37,546 nucleotides of DNA from Maritimibacter sp. GTDB taxonomy: Bacteria > Pseudomonadota > Alphaproteobacteria > Rhodobacterales > Rhodobacteraceae. The DNA lies in the NCBI GenBank assembly GCA_002701395.1, contig NZVC01000031.1, forward strand, positions 7,387 to 44,932. The letters are read 5' to 3'. A program made the position numbers and the translations under genes. Of this stretch, positions 1 through 7,401 are shown in pieces. The notes beneath the pieces were generated by a model. It had not been told where the DNA came from. It was given only the letters and a program-made list of their open reading frames with translations, and ran no database searches. Positions within the stretch are counted from its first letter, which is position 1. Each line of letters starts with the position of its first letter.

Positions 1-189
1 ATCCACGTCCCGCCGCCGCCCGCGAACCAGCTGGTTCTGGTGACGACGACCGACAGGCCCTACGAATCCGACGGCCTGTTCGAGCCAGTGACCGTAACGG
101 GCATGTTCGGCGCCGCTGCGACCTCGACCCAGCTTGCCGAAATCGGCTACGCGATCTCGGCCGACACGGTCGAAGCCTACGCTGGATAA
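1..189 (+). CDS. DUF3299-family protein, C-terminal fragment
   Basis: The reading frame is open from the first base and stops with TAA at 187-189; the 5' part lies outside the window. The 62 visible residues begin with I-H-V-P-P-P-P-A-N-Q and end with a stretch reading G-L-F-E-P-V-T-V-T-G-M-F-G. This resembles the conserved C-terminal part of DUF3299 proteins, small exported or periplasmic proteins of unknown function. The gene converges on the amtB operon, and the two ends are separated by a hairpin. Family assignment rests on recalled sequence pattern only; no function can be given. Confidence 0.6.
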   Translation: MHVPPPPANQLVLVTTTDRPYESDGLFEPVTVTGMFGAAATSTQLAEIGYAISADTVEAYAG

Positions 190-216
190 GAAAAGGGCGA
201 CCCCGAAGGGCCGCCC
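186..216 (-). terminator. Rho-independent terminator of the amtB operon
   Basis: Read on the minus strand, bases 216-195 form a 9-bp stem (GGGCGGCCC / GGGTCGCCC, allowing one G-U pair) closed by a TTCG tetraloop. It is followed directly by TTTTCTTAT. It lies just past the stop of the small gene at 245-418 and just past the stop of the convergent DUF3299 gene. The T-run is on the minus-strand side, so it should end transcription coming from amtB. Confidence 0.8.
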
Positions 217-244
217 GATCCAGACGCGTGTTCGTGCGCGTGTG

Positions 245-418
245 TTATTTCGGCTTGTAGCTCGCGTAGGCGTGCTTGTCGTGCGACGCGGCGTAGACGA
301 TGGCCCCCACCGTGACGGCCAGCGCGCCGATCAGGGCGATGCCCATCATCATCGGGCTGTCGGCCCAGGTGAAGATGGCCTCGGCCCCGTCCCAGCTGGT
401 GATCGGAGAAGTGTTCAT
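245..418 (-). CDS. Small membrane protein downstream of amtB (57 aa)
   Basis: A 57-codon ORF starts at ATG 418 and ends at TAA 245-247, 12 bp downstream of the amtB stop on the same strand. The upstream sequence GGAGCAACCGC gives a ribosome binding site at sensible spacing. The product has a short N-terminal part (M-N-T-S-P-I-T-S-W), one hydrophobic helix at about residues 23-44 rich in Met, Ala and Gly, and a basic tail ending Y-K-P-K. It looks like a single-span inner membrane protein. Position suggests a link to the ammonium channel, but I recognise no family with a known role. The usual amtB partner glnK is absent from this side. Confidence 0.7.
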   Translation of the reverse strand: MNTSPITSWDGAEAIFTWADSPMMMGIALIGALAVTVGAIVYAASHDKHAYASYKPK

Positions 419-430
419 GCGGTTGCTCCT

Positions 431-1783
431 TTACTCTGCCGGCGCTGCGCCGGGGTCGATGGTGGTGACAGGGCCGGGAATGTAGCCCTCGGGATAGGCC
501 TCGACCGGCACCTTGACCACGTCGAGCCCGATTTCCTGAATGTGATCCGGCACGCGCAGCAGGCCGAACATCTTCAGGATCAACGAGACGACGTAACCCG
601 GGATGAAGCCCAGCAGCGCCATCGTGATCGCGCCGACGATCTGGCCGATCAGCGAGACCGGCGGATAGCCTTCGCCGACGTTTGGATAACCGGCCGCGAA
701 GATGCCGCAGGCAACCACGCCGATCAGGCCGCCGATGCCGTGCACCGGGAAGGCGCCCACTGCGTCGTCGATCCCCATCTTCTCCAGCTTGACCGCGACC
801 ATCGGCACGACAAAGCCGGCGAAGGTACCCAGCAGGAACGCGACGGGCGGATAGTAGACATCAAGCCCGGACGCCGCGGCGAAGATGCCGATCAGCGCGC
901 CGGACATCATCCAGAACGGATCGCGGGTCTTCATCCAAGCGCCGATGATGCCGCCTGCCATGCCCATGAGCGTGTTGAAGGCAAAGGCGGACAGGGTGGT
1001 CGGCTGACCGTAGATGTTCTGCCACTGCTCGCCGGGGATGTAGATGATACAGCCGCCGAGGAAGCCGAAGAAGCCGACGATGATCAGCATCAGCCCGGTG
1101 ATCGTGAACGGGATGTTGTGCGCCTTGATCACGTTGGCCGACCCGTCCGCGTTGAACTTGCCGACGCGCGGGCCAAGGTTGATCAGCACGCCAAGGGCGA
1201 AGAAGCCGGCGACCATGTGCACGACGCCAGCGGCGCCAACGTCATGATAGCCCCACTTCACCGTCAACCAGCCGGTGGGGTGCCAGCCCCAAGCACCGCC
1301 AAGAATCCAGACGACCGAGCCGAGCAGGATCGCGAGGATCAGGAAGCCGGCGGTCTGGATCCGCTCGATCACCGCGCCCGAGAAGATCGAAGCGGTTGTC
1401 GCGGCGAACAGCGTGAACGCCGCCCAGAAGATGCCGGTTGCGTTGTCGGCAAGGTTCGGCCCCATCGACAGGTCCCACGGAAGGCCCGCGGCGCCGTCGG
1501 CGGCGGGGATGAACCCGTTGTAGAACGCAAGATAGATGTACCAGCCGAAGAAATAGAAGGTCGGCACCATGAACGCGAAGGCGAGGATGTTCTTGATCCC
1601 CGATGCCAGCACGTTCTTTACGCGGCTTGCCCCCATCTCGTAGGCAAGAAATCCCGCGTGGATGGTGATCATCAGCGCGGTACACCACCAATAGAATATT
1701 TCCGAGTTGACCGTGCCGGCCCAACCGGCGCCGCCCTCTAGGGCGGTCACCCGTTCGACCAACTGGGCGAGTTCCCGTTCCAT
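431..1783 (-). CDS. amtB: Ammonium transporter (Amt family)
   Basis: This 450-residue polytopic inner-membrane protein of the Amt/Rh family conducts ammonium into the cytoplasm. A string of hydrophobic helices fills the sequence. The two pore histidines expected for the family are visible: H189 in G-A-A-G-V-V-H-M and H348 in D-D-A-V-G-A-F-P-V-H-G. The length fits family members of roughly 400-450 residues. The N-terminus (M-E-R-E-L-A-Q-L-V-E-R-V) is amphipathic and looks like a short helix, not a cleaved signal. ATG 1783 is preceded by AGGGAGTCAGAGACG, a good Shine-Dalgarno. The gene is transcribed away from the glutamine-synthetase-like gene across a 317-bp gap and is followed by a 57-aa membrane protein and a terminator. 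No glnK (PII) gene is adjacent. I saw no convincing sigma-54 promoter. Confidence 0.95.
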   Translation of the reverse strand: MERELAQLVERVTALEGGAGWAGTVNSEIFYWWCTALMITIHAGFLAYEMGASRVKNVLASGIKNILAFAFMVPTFYFFGWYIYLAFYNGFIPAADGAAGLPWDLSMGPNLADNATGIFWAAFTLFAATTASIFSGAVIERIQTAGFLILAILLGSVVWILGGAWGWHPTGWLTVKWGYHDVGAAGVVHMVAGFFALGVLINLGPRVGKFNADGSANVIKAHNIPFTITGLMLIIVGFFGFLGGCIIYIPGEQWQNIYGQPTTLSAFAFNTLMGMAGGIIGAWMKTRDPFWMMSGALIGIFAAASGLDVYYPPVAFLLGTFAGFVVPMVAVKLEKMGIDDAVGAFPVHGIGGLIGVVACGIFAAGYPNVGEGYPPVSLIGQIVGAITMALLGFIPGYVVSLILKMFGLLRVPDHIQEIGLDVVKVPVEAYPEGYIPGPVTTIDPGAAPAE

Positions 1784-1987
1784 CGTCTCTGACTCCCTGT
1801 CAGCACATTGTTTGTGAAAGGGGCAGGCGCCCCTCTGGTGCTGAGAGTGAAGAAAGTTTCCTGTCAGCCAAAATGCGCAATCACGGAATCGTGGGTTTTC
1901 GCCGGGTTTGCCCGGTTTCAGGCGACGCTACGGAAGCCCAGCCCGCTTTTTGGGCGAAGTGAGAAAGGTGCCGGGCGTTTTGTCGCC

Positions 1988-2008
1988 TTATTCTCGTGCA
2001 GAGAATAA
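1988..2008. promoter_or_regulatory. Perfect inverted repeat in the amtB / GS-like divergent promoter region
   Basis: The 317-bp gap between amtB and the GS-like gene (1784-2100) is clearly more AT-rich than the coding DNA. It contains a perfect inverted repeat with 8-bp arms TTATTCTC and GAGAATAA separated by GTGCA. It lies about 95 bp before the start of the GS-like gene. The inner 15 bp (TTCTC-N5-GAGAA) are similar in shape to the TTTC-N7-GAAA sites found further along the window. Other short repeats in the gap are CCGGG-TTTG-CCCGG near 1900-1915 and two copies of GTTTCCTGT near 1856 and 2010. This is probably an operator; which protein binds is unknown. Confidence 0.5.
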
Positions 2009-2100
2009 ATGTTTCCTGTGAGTGTTAGTTTTTCGTGGACAAGGGCGATTCCCTTCGACTTGTCTTGGGCAACGAACATCACAACAGGGACCACGGCCAG

Positions 2101-3570
2101 ATGGATATCGAAAGCTTCGTCGAGGAAGAGGGACGCGCCGAGAAGATCAAGGCGGTGCGCGAGAAGATCGACGCGCTGGGGATCGAGTATCTCTACCTTC
2201 AGTTCGTGTCGGTGACCGGCAAGATCATGGGCAAAGGCATCCCGGCCGACCACTGGGAAAGCGTTGCGAAGAAGGGGTTTCAGCTGGTCTACGGCGCCAC
2301 GGTAAACCTTTTCACCAACCGTGCGGGCGATTATCTCGGCTATGGCCCCGAGGCCGCCGAGCTGGTGGGTATCCCCGAGCCCGAGACCTTCATGCAGCTT
2401 CCGTGGGCGCCGGAAATCGGCCGCATGTACTGCACCCTGTTCCGCAACCGTGAAGAAAAGGTCGACCCGGGCGCCTACCTGACGGCCGACTGCCGGGGCA
2501 ACCTGCGCCGGATGCACAAGGCGTTCCAGGAAAAGCACGGCCTGCAACTGCGCATGGGCACCGAGCCCGAGATGATGTGGCTGAAGTTCGATGAGAACGG
2601 CAAGCCGAACGAGGGCTATTCCAAGCCCTACTGCTATCACATCGACCAGTTCGAAAGCCTGCGCCCGGTGTCGATGCAGGTGATCCGCTATGCCCGCAAG
2701 ATGGGCTTGGACATGATCCAGGGCGACCACGAGGATGCGCCGGGCCAGCTAGAGCTGAACTGGACCTTCGACGACGTGCTGCGCAACGCCGACCGCCTGA
2801 CCACCTATCGCCAGCTTTGCGCGCAGGTCGCGCGCGAGAACGGCATTTTTGCCTGCTTCATGACCAAACCCTTCATGGGGGTCTCGGCGTCCGGCTGTCA
2901 CCACAACATGTCGCTGTGGACCGAGGGCGAAGACGTCTTCAAGAAGACCGGCAACGACCCGGACAACCTGCCGGGCATGGCCGAGAACTACATGTATGTC
3001 TCGGGCGGCGACAACACGTTCATGCCCGACACCGACGACCCGCAGATGCCCGGCAAGACGGGGCTGAAGGCGATCGGCGGCGTGGTGCAGCACCTTCAGG
3101 CGCTGACGGCAATTGGCGCGTCCACGGTCAACAGCTATCGCCGCTTGTGGGACACGGGCTTCTGGGCGCCGGTGTTTAGCGACTGGGGTTTCCAGAACCG
3201 CACCACCGGCCTGCGGGTGTCGGCACCGGGGCGGTTCGAATATCGCTCGGTCGACTCGATGGTGAACCCGTACCTGATGGGCTCGGCGCTTTTGGCCGCG
3301 ATGGACGACGGGCTGGACAACGATCTTGATCCCGGCAAGCCCGAGGAACGCAACATCTACGACGCGATGGCGCAGGGCAAGAAGGTCAAGAAGCTGCCGA
3401 TGTCGCTGGGCGAGGCGCTGGTGCACCTTGAAAACGACGAAGTGGTGCAGAAGGGGCTGCCCGGCGAGATGTATCGCCTGTACCACGAGTACAAGTCGGA
3501 CGAATGGGCGCGCTTCATGTCCACCGTGACCGATTGGGACAAGGACACCTACATGGAGTGCCTGCCGTGA
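2101..3570 (+). CDS. Glutamine synthetase-family gamma-glutamyl ligase (substrate unknown)
   Basis: A 489-residue cytoplasmic ligase of the glutamine synthetase superfamily, expected to join ammonia or an amine to the gamma-carboxylate of glutamate (or a related acid) with ATP. Visible active-site elements: E155 and E157 in G-T-E-P-E (metal), H-E-D-A-P-G-Q-L-E-L-N at 210-220, G-C-H-H-N-M-S near 265-271, N344-S-Y-R-R-L, and R378-F-E-Y-R. ATG 2101 is chosen because AGGGA lies about 10 bp upstream; a GTG at 2035 would add 22 atypical residues. It differs clearly from the 438-residue GmaS encoded at 28072. The last 4 bases overlap the start of a P450 gene, so the two are probably made together. 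The neighbouring ammonium transporter hints at nitrogen supply. Superfamily is certain; the amine substrate is not known. Confidence 0.85.
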   Translation: MDIESFVEEEGRAEKIKAVREKIDALGIEYLYLQFVSVTGKIMGKGIPADHWESVAKKGFQLVYGATVNLFTNRAGDYLGYGPEAAELVGIPEPETFMQLPWAPEIGRMYCTLFRNREEKVDPGAYLTADCRGNLRRMHKAFQEKHGLQLRMGTEPEMMWLKFDENGKPNEGYSKPYCYHIDQFESLRPVSMQVIRYARKMGLDMIQGDHEDAPGQLELNWTFDDVLRNADRLTTYRQLCAQVARENGIFACFMTKPFMGVSASGCHHNMSLWTEGEDVFKKTGNDPDNLPGMAENYMYVSGGDNTFMPDTDDPQMPGKTGLKAIGGVVQHLQALTAIGASTVNSYRRLWDTGFWAPVFSDWGFQNRTTGLRVSAPGRFEYRSVDSMVNPYLMGSALLAAMDDGLDNDLDPGKPEERNIYDAMAQGKKVKKLPMSLGEALVHLENDEVVQKGLPGEMYRLYHEYKSDEWARFMSTVTDWDKDTYMECLP

Positions 3571-4763
3571 CACTTGTACTGGAAGATGCCCCCTTCCTTG
3601 ACGTGGCCAACCCTGCCTTCTCGCTCCGGTCCGAACCGGTGCGGAAGGCGCGCGATGCCTCGTGGTATGCCAAGACGCCATATGGTCTGGCCGTATTGCG
3701 CCACAAGGAAATGGGCGAGCTGCTGACCCACAAGTCGCTGATCCAGGGCAGCCACAACTGGCCCGCGCTGAACGGCGTGCCCAGCGGGCTGTTCGCGGAC
3801 TGGTGGAACAGCTCGATCCTCGTGACAGAGGGCGACGACCACTGGCGGCTGCGGCGGCTGGTGAACCCGGCGTTCTCTCCGAAGGTCGTCAAGGCGATGA
3901 TGCCCGAGTTCGAGCGCATCGCCACCGACCTGACGGATGCCTTCATCGGCAAGGGAAGCTGCGATTTCATGGCGGACTTCGCGGACCCCTACGCGGCCCG
4001 GGTGCTGTGCCTGATCCTTGGACTGCCGGAAAGCGACGCGGCCTTCATCCTGCGCACCTCGGCCACGATGGGGCTGGCGCTGGGCGTGAACTACAAGGCC
4101 GAGATCGACGTGATCGAGGCGGCGACCAAGGAACTGGGCGACTTCATGAACGCGGTGCTGGCCGAGCGTCAGGCCAACCCCGGCGACGACATCCTGTCGG
4201 CGATGGTTCAGGCGACATCCGACGGCGACCGGCTGTCGGACGCCGAACTGAAGAACCTTGCCCTGATGCTGGCCTTTGCCGGGGTGGACACCACCCGCAA
4301 CCAGCTTGGGCTTGGCATGTCGATGTTCATGGACCACCCCGTGCAGTGGGACGCGCTGGCGGCCGATCCGTCGCTGGACATGGCCGCCGCGACAGAGGTG
4401 ATGCGCATGCGCCCGACTATCACGTGGGTGACGCGCGAGGCGATCGAGGATTTCGACTATGGCGGGATCACCGTGGCGAAGGGCACGGTGCTGCATCTGT
4501 ACTCGGAAAGCGCGGGGACCGACCCTGTGGCGATGGGCGATGCGCCGTTCGACATCACGGCGAAGCGGGCCCGCAACTATGGGTTCGGTGGCGGCATCCA
4601 TCACTGCCTTGGCAACCTTGTGGCGCGCAACGACATGGCGGTGGCCTATCGGCTGCTGTCGCAGCGCATCACCTGCCCGACACCGGCGGGCGACGCGACG
4701 TGGCTGGCCGACAGCGGCAACACCGGGCCCGTCTCGTTGCCGATCGCGTTCGAGGCGCGGTAG
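3567..4763 (+). CDS. Cytochrome P450
   Basis: A 398-residue soluble bacterial-type P450 without a membrane anchor. The heme-binding loop F340-G-G-G-I-H-H-C347-L-G carries the cysteine ligand. The oxygen-binding I-helix motif A-G-V-D-T-T is at 238-243, and the K-helix E-x-x-R is E277-V-M-R. The likely start is GTG 3567, which overlaps the TGA of the upstream ligase by 4 nt (GTGA), a sign of translational coupling. No ferredoxin or reductase gene is next to it, so electrons must come from elsewhere. The pairing with a GS-like ligase suggests it may hydroxylate or N-dealkylate a gamma-glutamylated amine; that is inference. Family certain, substrate unknown. Confidence 0.92.
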   Translation: MTLVLEDAPFLDVANPAFSLRSEPVRKARDASWYAKTPYGLAVLRHKEMGELLTHKSLIQGSHNWPALNGVPSGLFADWWNSSILVTEGDDHWRLRRLVNPAFSPKVVKAMMPEFERIATDLTDAFIGKGSCDFMADFADPYAARVLCLILGLPESDAAFILRTSATMGLALGVNYKAEIDVIEAATKELGDFMNAVLAERQANPGDDILSAMVQATSDGDRLSDAELKNLALMLAFAGVDTTRNQLGLGMSMFMDHPVQWDALAADPSLDMAAATEVMRMRPTITWVTREAIEDFDYGGITVAKGTVLHLYSESAGTDPVAMGDAPFDITAKRARNYGFGGGIHHCLGNLVARNDMAVAYRLLSQRITCPTPAGDATWLADSGNTGPVSLPIAFEAR

Positions 4764-4876
4764 CAGACAGGGCGGGCGAACGCGAGGCGCGGGCATTCCT
4801 GACGTCGCGACCGCAAGGCGGCCTTGCATACGCGGCCCCTTGACCGCATCGCGATAACGGGCGACCTCAGATCAAG

Positions 4877-4908
4877 CGGCCGGAGAGTCTCCGGCCGTTT
4901 TTCTTTTT
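4877..4908 (+). terminator. Rho-independent terminator after the GS-like/P450 operon
   Basis: A perfect 10-bp stem (CGGCCGGAGA / TCTCCGGCCG around a single G, so effectively a 3-base loop) at 4877-4897 is followed by TTTTTCTTTTT. It lies about 115 bp after the P450 stop and just before the MFS gene, so it separates the two units. The region 4764-4876 contains no gene that I can support. Confidence 0.88.
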
Positions 4909-4927
4909 CATGCCCCCGAGAACCGTC

Positions 4928-6382
4928 ATGCAGCCAGATATTTCCTCCGCCCCGGTGGCCAGCGCCGCGTCCGCCCCTGAACACGCCGCGCGGAATCGTC
5001 TGGTGATCACGTTGCTGATGGTGTCGGCCTTCACGGTCATCCTGAACGAGACGATCATGTCGGTGGCCCTGCCGCGGCTGATGACCGATCTCGGCGTGAC
5101 CGCGAACGCCGCGCAGTGGCTGACGACGGCCTTCCTGCTGACGATGGCGGTGGTGATCCCGATCACGGGCTTCCTGCTGCAGCGGTTCCATACGCGGTTC
5201 GTCTTCACCATGGCGATGAGCCTGTTCAGCCTTGGCACCTTGGTCTGCGCTGCGGCGCCGGGGCTGGGCCTGCTGATCGTGGGCCGTATCGTTCAGGCGA
5301 TGGGCACGGCGATCATGATGCCGCTGCTGATGACCACGGTGATGAACCTTGTCCCCGCCGAAAGCCGGGGCCGGACGATGGGCAACATTTCCATCGTGAT
5401 CTCGGTCGCGCCGGCCATCGGGCCGACGATTTCCGGGATCATCCTGTACTACCTGCACTGGCGCTGGATGTTCATCCTTGTGCTTCCCATCGGGCTGGGC
5501 GCGCTGGCGCTGGGCTGGGCGAAGCTGGTGAACGTGACAGAGCCGAAGAAGGCCCCGCTGGACCTGATCTCGGTTCCGCTGTCCGCCATCGGGTTCGGTG
5601 GGCTGGTCTACGGCCTGTCCACCATCGGCGAGGGGCACGGCGAAGGCGGGCCGGTGCCGATCTGGCTACCGCTGGTGGTCGGTGGCGTGGTTCTGGTGAT
5701 CTTCATCGCCCGCCAGCTGATGCTGCGTGACCGGGCGCTGCTGAACTTCCATACCTTCAAGGTGAAGGTCTTCACCGTGTCGGTAATCATGATGGGCTTC
5801 GCGATGATGGCGCTGTTCGGCATGATCATCCTGTTGCCGATCTACATGCAAAGCGTGCTGGGCATGGAGCCGCTGACCGCCGGTTTGCTGCTTTTGCCGG
5901 GTGGGCTGGTCATGGGCCTTCTCGCGCCCGCCATCGGCCGAGCCTTTGACCGGGTCGGCGCGCGCAAGCTGGTGATCCCCGGCGCGGTTCTGGTCAGTTC
6001 GGGCCTGTGGATCATGTCGACCTTCGGCGTCTCGACCTCGATGGTCTGGGTGCTGGTGGCGCATGTCGTTCTCAGCGTCGGGCTGGCCCTGCTGTTCACG
6101 CCGCTGTTCACCTCTTCGCTGGGGTCGCTGCCGCAGGACCTGTATTCGCACGGCAGTGCCGTGATCGGGACCGTGCAGCAAGTTGCGGGCGCGGCGGGCA
6201 TCGCCCTGTTCGTGTCGATCATGTCGCTGCGGATCGGAACCGAACTGGCCGCCGGTGCGGACACGGTGGCGGCGACCGCCGCGGGCCTGCGACTTGGCTT
6301 CACCACCGGCGCGGCGATCTCGATGCTGATGATCGTGGCGGCGTTCTTCGTGCGCCGCCCGCCGGACCAGCGCCCGGACTGA
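4928..6382 (+). CDS. MFS transporter, DHA2-type drug/metabolite exporter
   Basis: A 484-residue inner-membrane protein with about 14 hydrophobic segments, typical of the EmrB/QacA (DHA2) branch of the major facilitator superfamily, which exports compounds using the proton gradient. The first helix ends in the motif L-N-E-T-I-M-S-V-A-L-P, characteristic of the branch. Further on, A-A-Q-W-L-T-T-A-F-L-L and V-G-R-I-V-Q-A-M-G-T-A match family motifs. An upstream in-frame ATG at 4910 lies against the terminator T-run with no ribosome binding site, so ATG 4928 is preferred. It stands alone behind a terminator and converges on the VOC gene. No substrate can be inferred. Confidence 0.88.
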   Translation: MQPDISSAPVASAASAPEHAARNRLVITLLMVSAFTVILNETIMSVALPRLMTDLGVTANAAQWLTTAFLLTMAVVIPITGFLLQRFHTRFVFTMAMSLFSLGTLVCAAAPGLGLLIVGRIVQAMGTAIMMPLLMTTVMNLVPAESRGRTMGNISIVISVAPAIGPTISGIILYYLHWRWMFILVLPIGLGALALGWAKLVNVTEPKKAPLDLISVPLSAIGFGGLVYGLSTIGEGHGEGGPVPIWLPLVVGGVVLVIFIARQLMLRDRALLNFHTFKVKVFTVSVIMMGFAMMALFGMIILLPIYMQSVLGMEPLTAGLLLLPGGLVMGLLAPAIGRAFDRVGARKLVIPGAVLVSSGLWIMSTFGVSTSMVWVLVAHVVLSVGLALLFTPLFTSSLGSLPQDLYSHGSAVIGTVQQVAGAAGIALFVSIMSLRIGTELAAGADTVAATAAGLRLGFTTGAAISMLMIVAAFFVRRPPDQRPD

Positions 6383-6412
6383 ACCGGGCCACAGGCGGGG
6401 CGGCGTCACGTT

Positions 6413-7285
6413 TTACAAAGATGTGACGCGAATCTCGGTGCCCCACGCGTCGCGCACGGCCACCACGTCCGGCGCGGCGCGGCTTTGCAACTCGACATAG
6501 GCGAGGCCGGTGAACCCCTCGGGGCGGATCGAGGCGCCCGCGCTTTGCCACTGGTTCACCGCGATATGGTGGTGATAGCCGCCCGTCGACAGGAACACGG
6601 CACCCTCCCGCGCCCGCACCTCGTCGAATCCCATCTGCGTCTGCCACCAGTCGCCCGCGACCGACGCGTCGCCGACCTTCAGGTGAACATGGCCGACGAC
6701 CGTGCCCTCGGGGCCGGATTCCCACGGGATCGGCGCGGGGCCCGCCGTTGCCAGCAGATTCTCGAAGTCGATCGGATTGCTTGCCATCTCGACGCTGCCG
6801 CCGGTCCAGACCCAGTCGGACGCGGGCCGGTCGGCATAGATCTCGACCCCGTTGCCCTCGGGGTCGGTCAGATAGATCGCCTCGCTCACAAGATGGTCGG
6901 CCACGCCATCGACGGGAAACTGCCGGTCCATCGCGAACAGCACCCAGCGCGCAAGGTCCCGGCGGGACGGCAGCAGGAACGCGGTGTGGTACAGGCCCGC
7001 CTGCGTCGGCGGGGCGATGTTCAGCGCGCTGTCCTCGGTGATCTCCAGCAGCACGTCGTGTCCGTTGCCCATCGCGATCACGTTGCCTTCGCCACCCATG
7101 CGGCGCAGGCCCACGCGGTCGGCGTACCAATCGGCCAGCCGCTCGGCGTCCCGGGCCCAAAGCCCGACCTTCCCGACGCTGACCGGGGCGGACATCGGCA
7201 ACCCGTCTTCGGCGGCGGATAGGGTGCGGGGCAGTGCGGCGGCCGCACCGGCAGAGGCAAGCAGGGTTCGACGGGTCATCGGCAT
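6413..7285 (-). CDS. Two-domain VOC (glyoxalase/dioxygenase-fold) protein with Tat signal
   Basis: A 290-residue protein with two vicinal-oxygen-chelate units. The first starts near V-G-K-V-G-L-W-A-R-D-A-E-R-L-A-D-W-Y-A and the second near V-G-H-V-H-L-K-V-G-D. Overall it resembles CatE/YfiE-like ring-cleavage dioxygenases. H-T-A-F-L-L, E-I-Y-A-D and H-V-H-L contain plausible metal ligands. The N-terminus M-P-M-T-R-R-T-L-L-A-S-A-G followed by an Ala-rich segment is a twin-arginine signal, so the folded metalloprotein is probably exported to the periplasm. Two ATGs lie 6 bp apart (7285 and 7279); either keeps the signal. A GCGTCAC/GTGACGC inverted repeat at 6403-6429 spans its stop codon and may help end transcription between the convergent genes. 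Substrate unknown. Confidence 0.8.
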   Translation of the reverse strand: MPMTRRTLLASAGAAAALPRTLSAAEDGLPMSAPVSVGKVGLWARDAERLADWYADRVGLRRMGGEGNVIAMGNGHDVLLEITEDSALNIAPPTQAGLYHTAFLLPSRRDLARWVLFAMDRQFPVDGVADHLVSEAIYLTDPEGNGVEIYADRPASDWVWTGGSVEMASNPIDFENLLATAGPAPIPWESGPEGTVVGHVHLKVGDASVAGDWWQTQMGFDEVRAREGAVFLSTGGYHHHIAVNQWQSAGASIRPEGFTGLAYVELQSRAAPDVVAVRDAWGTEIRVTSL

Positions 7286-7401
7286 GTGCAATTCTTCCGG
7301 GGTTATCGTGTCCGCGAAATGATCGCCCGGACGCCGCGTCATTTCTACATGCGCGGACGCACAGTCACCGTCATCCGGACGCACGCAAATAACCGTGTTT
7401 C

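Noticed and set aside
134..1741. A 535-codon plus-strand frame opposite amtB, and a 788-codon minus-strand frame opposite tdm (12049-14415)
   Set aside because: Both are antisense to clear genes, have low-complexity charged translations and no ribosome binding site that would favour them.
2035..2100. GTG 2035 as the start of the GS-like gene
   Set aside because: It would add 22 residues with no likeness to the family, while ATG 2101 has AGGGA at good spacing and begins a normal N-terminus.
1784..2100. A sigma-54 promoter or NtrC site for amtB or the GS-like gene
   Set aside because: I looked for TGGC-N9/10-TGC on both strands and found no convincing match.
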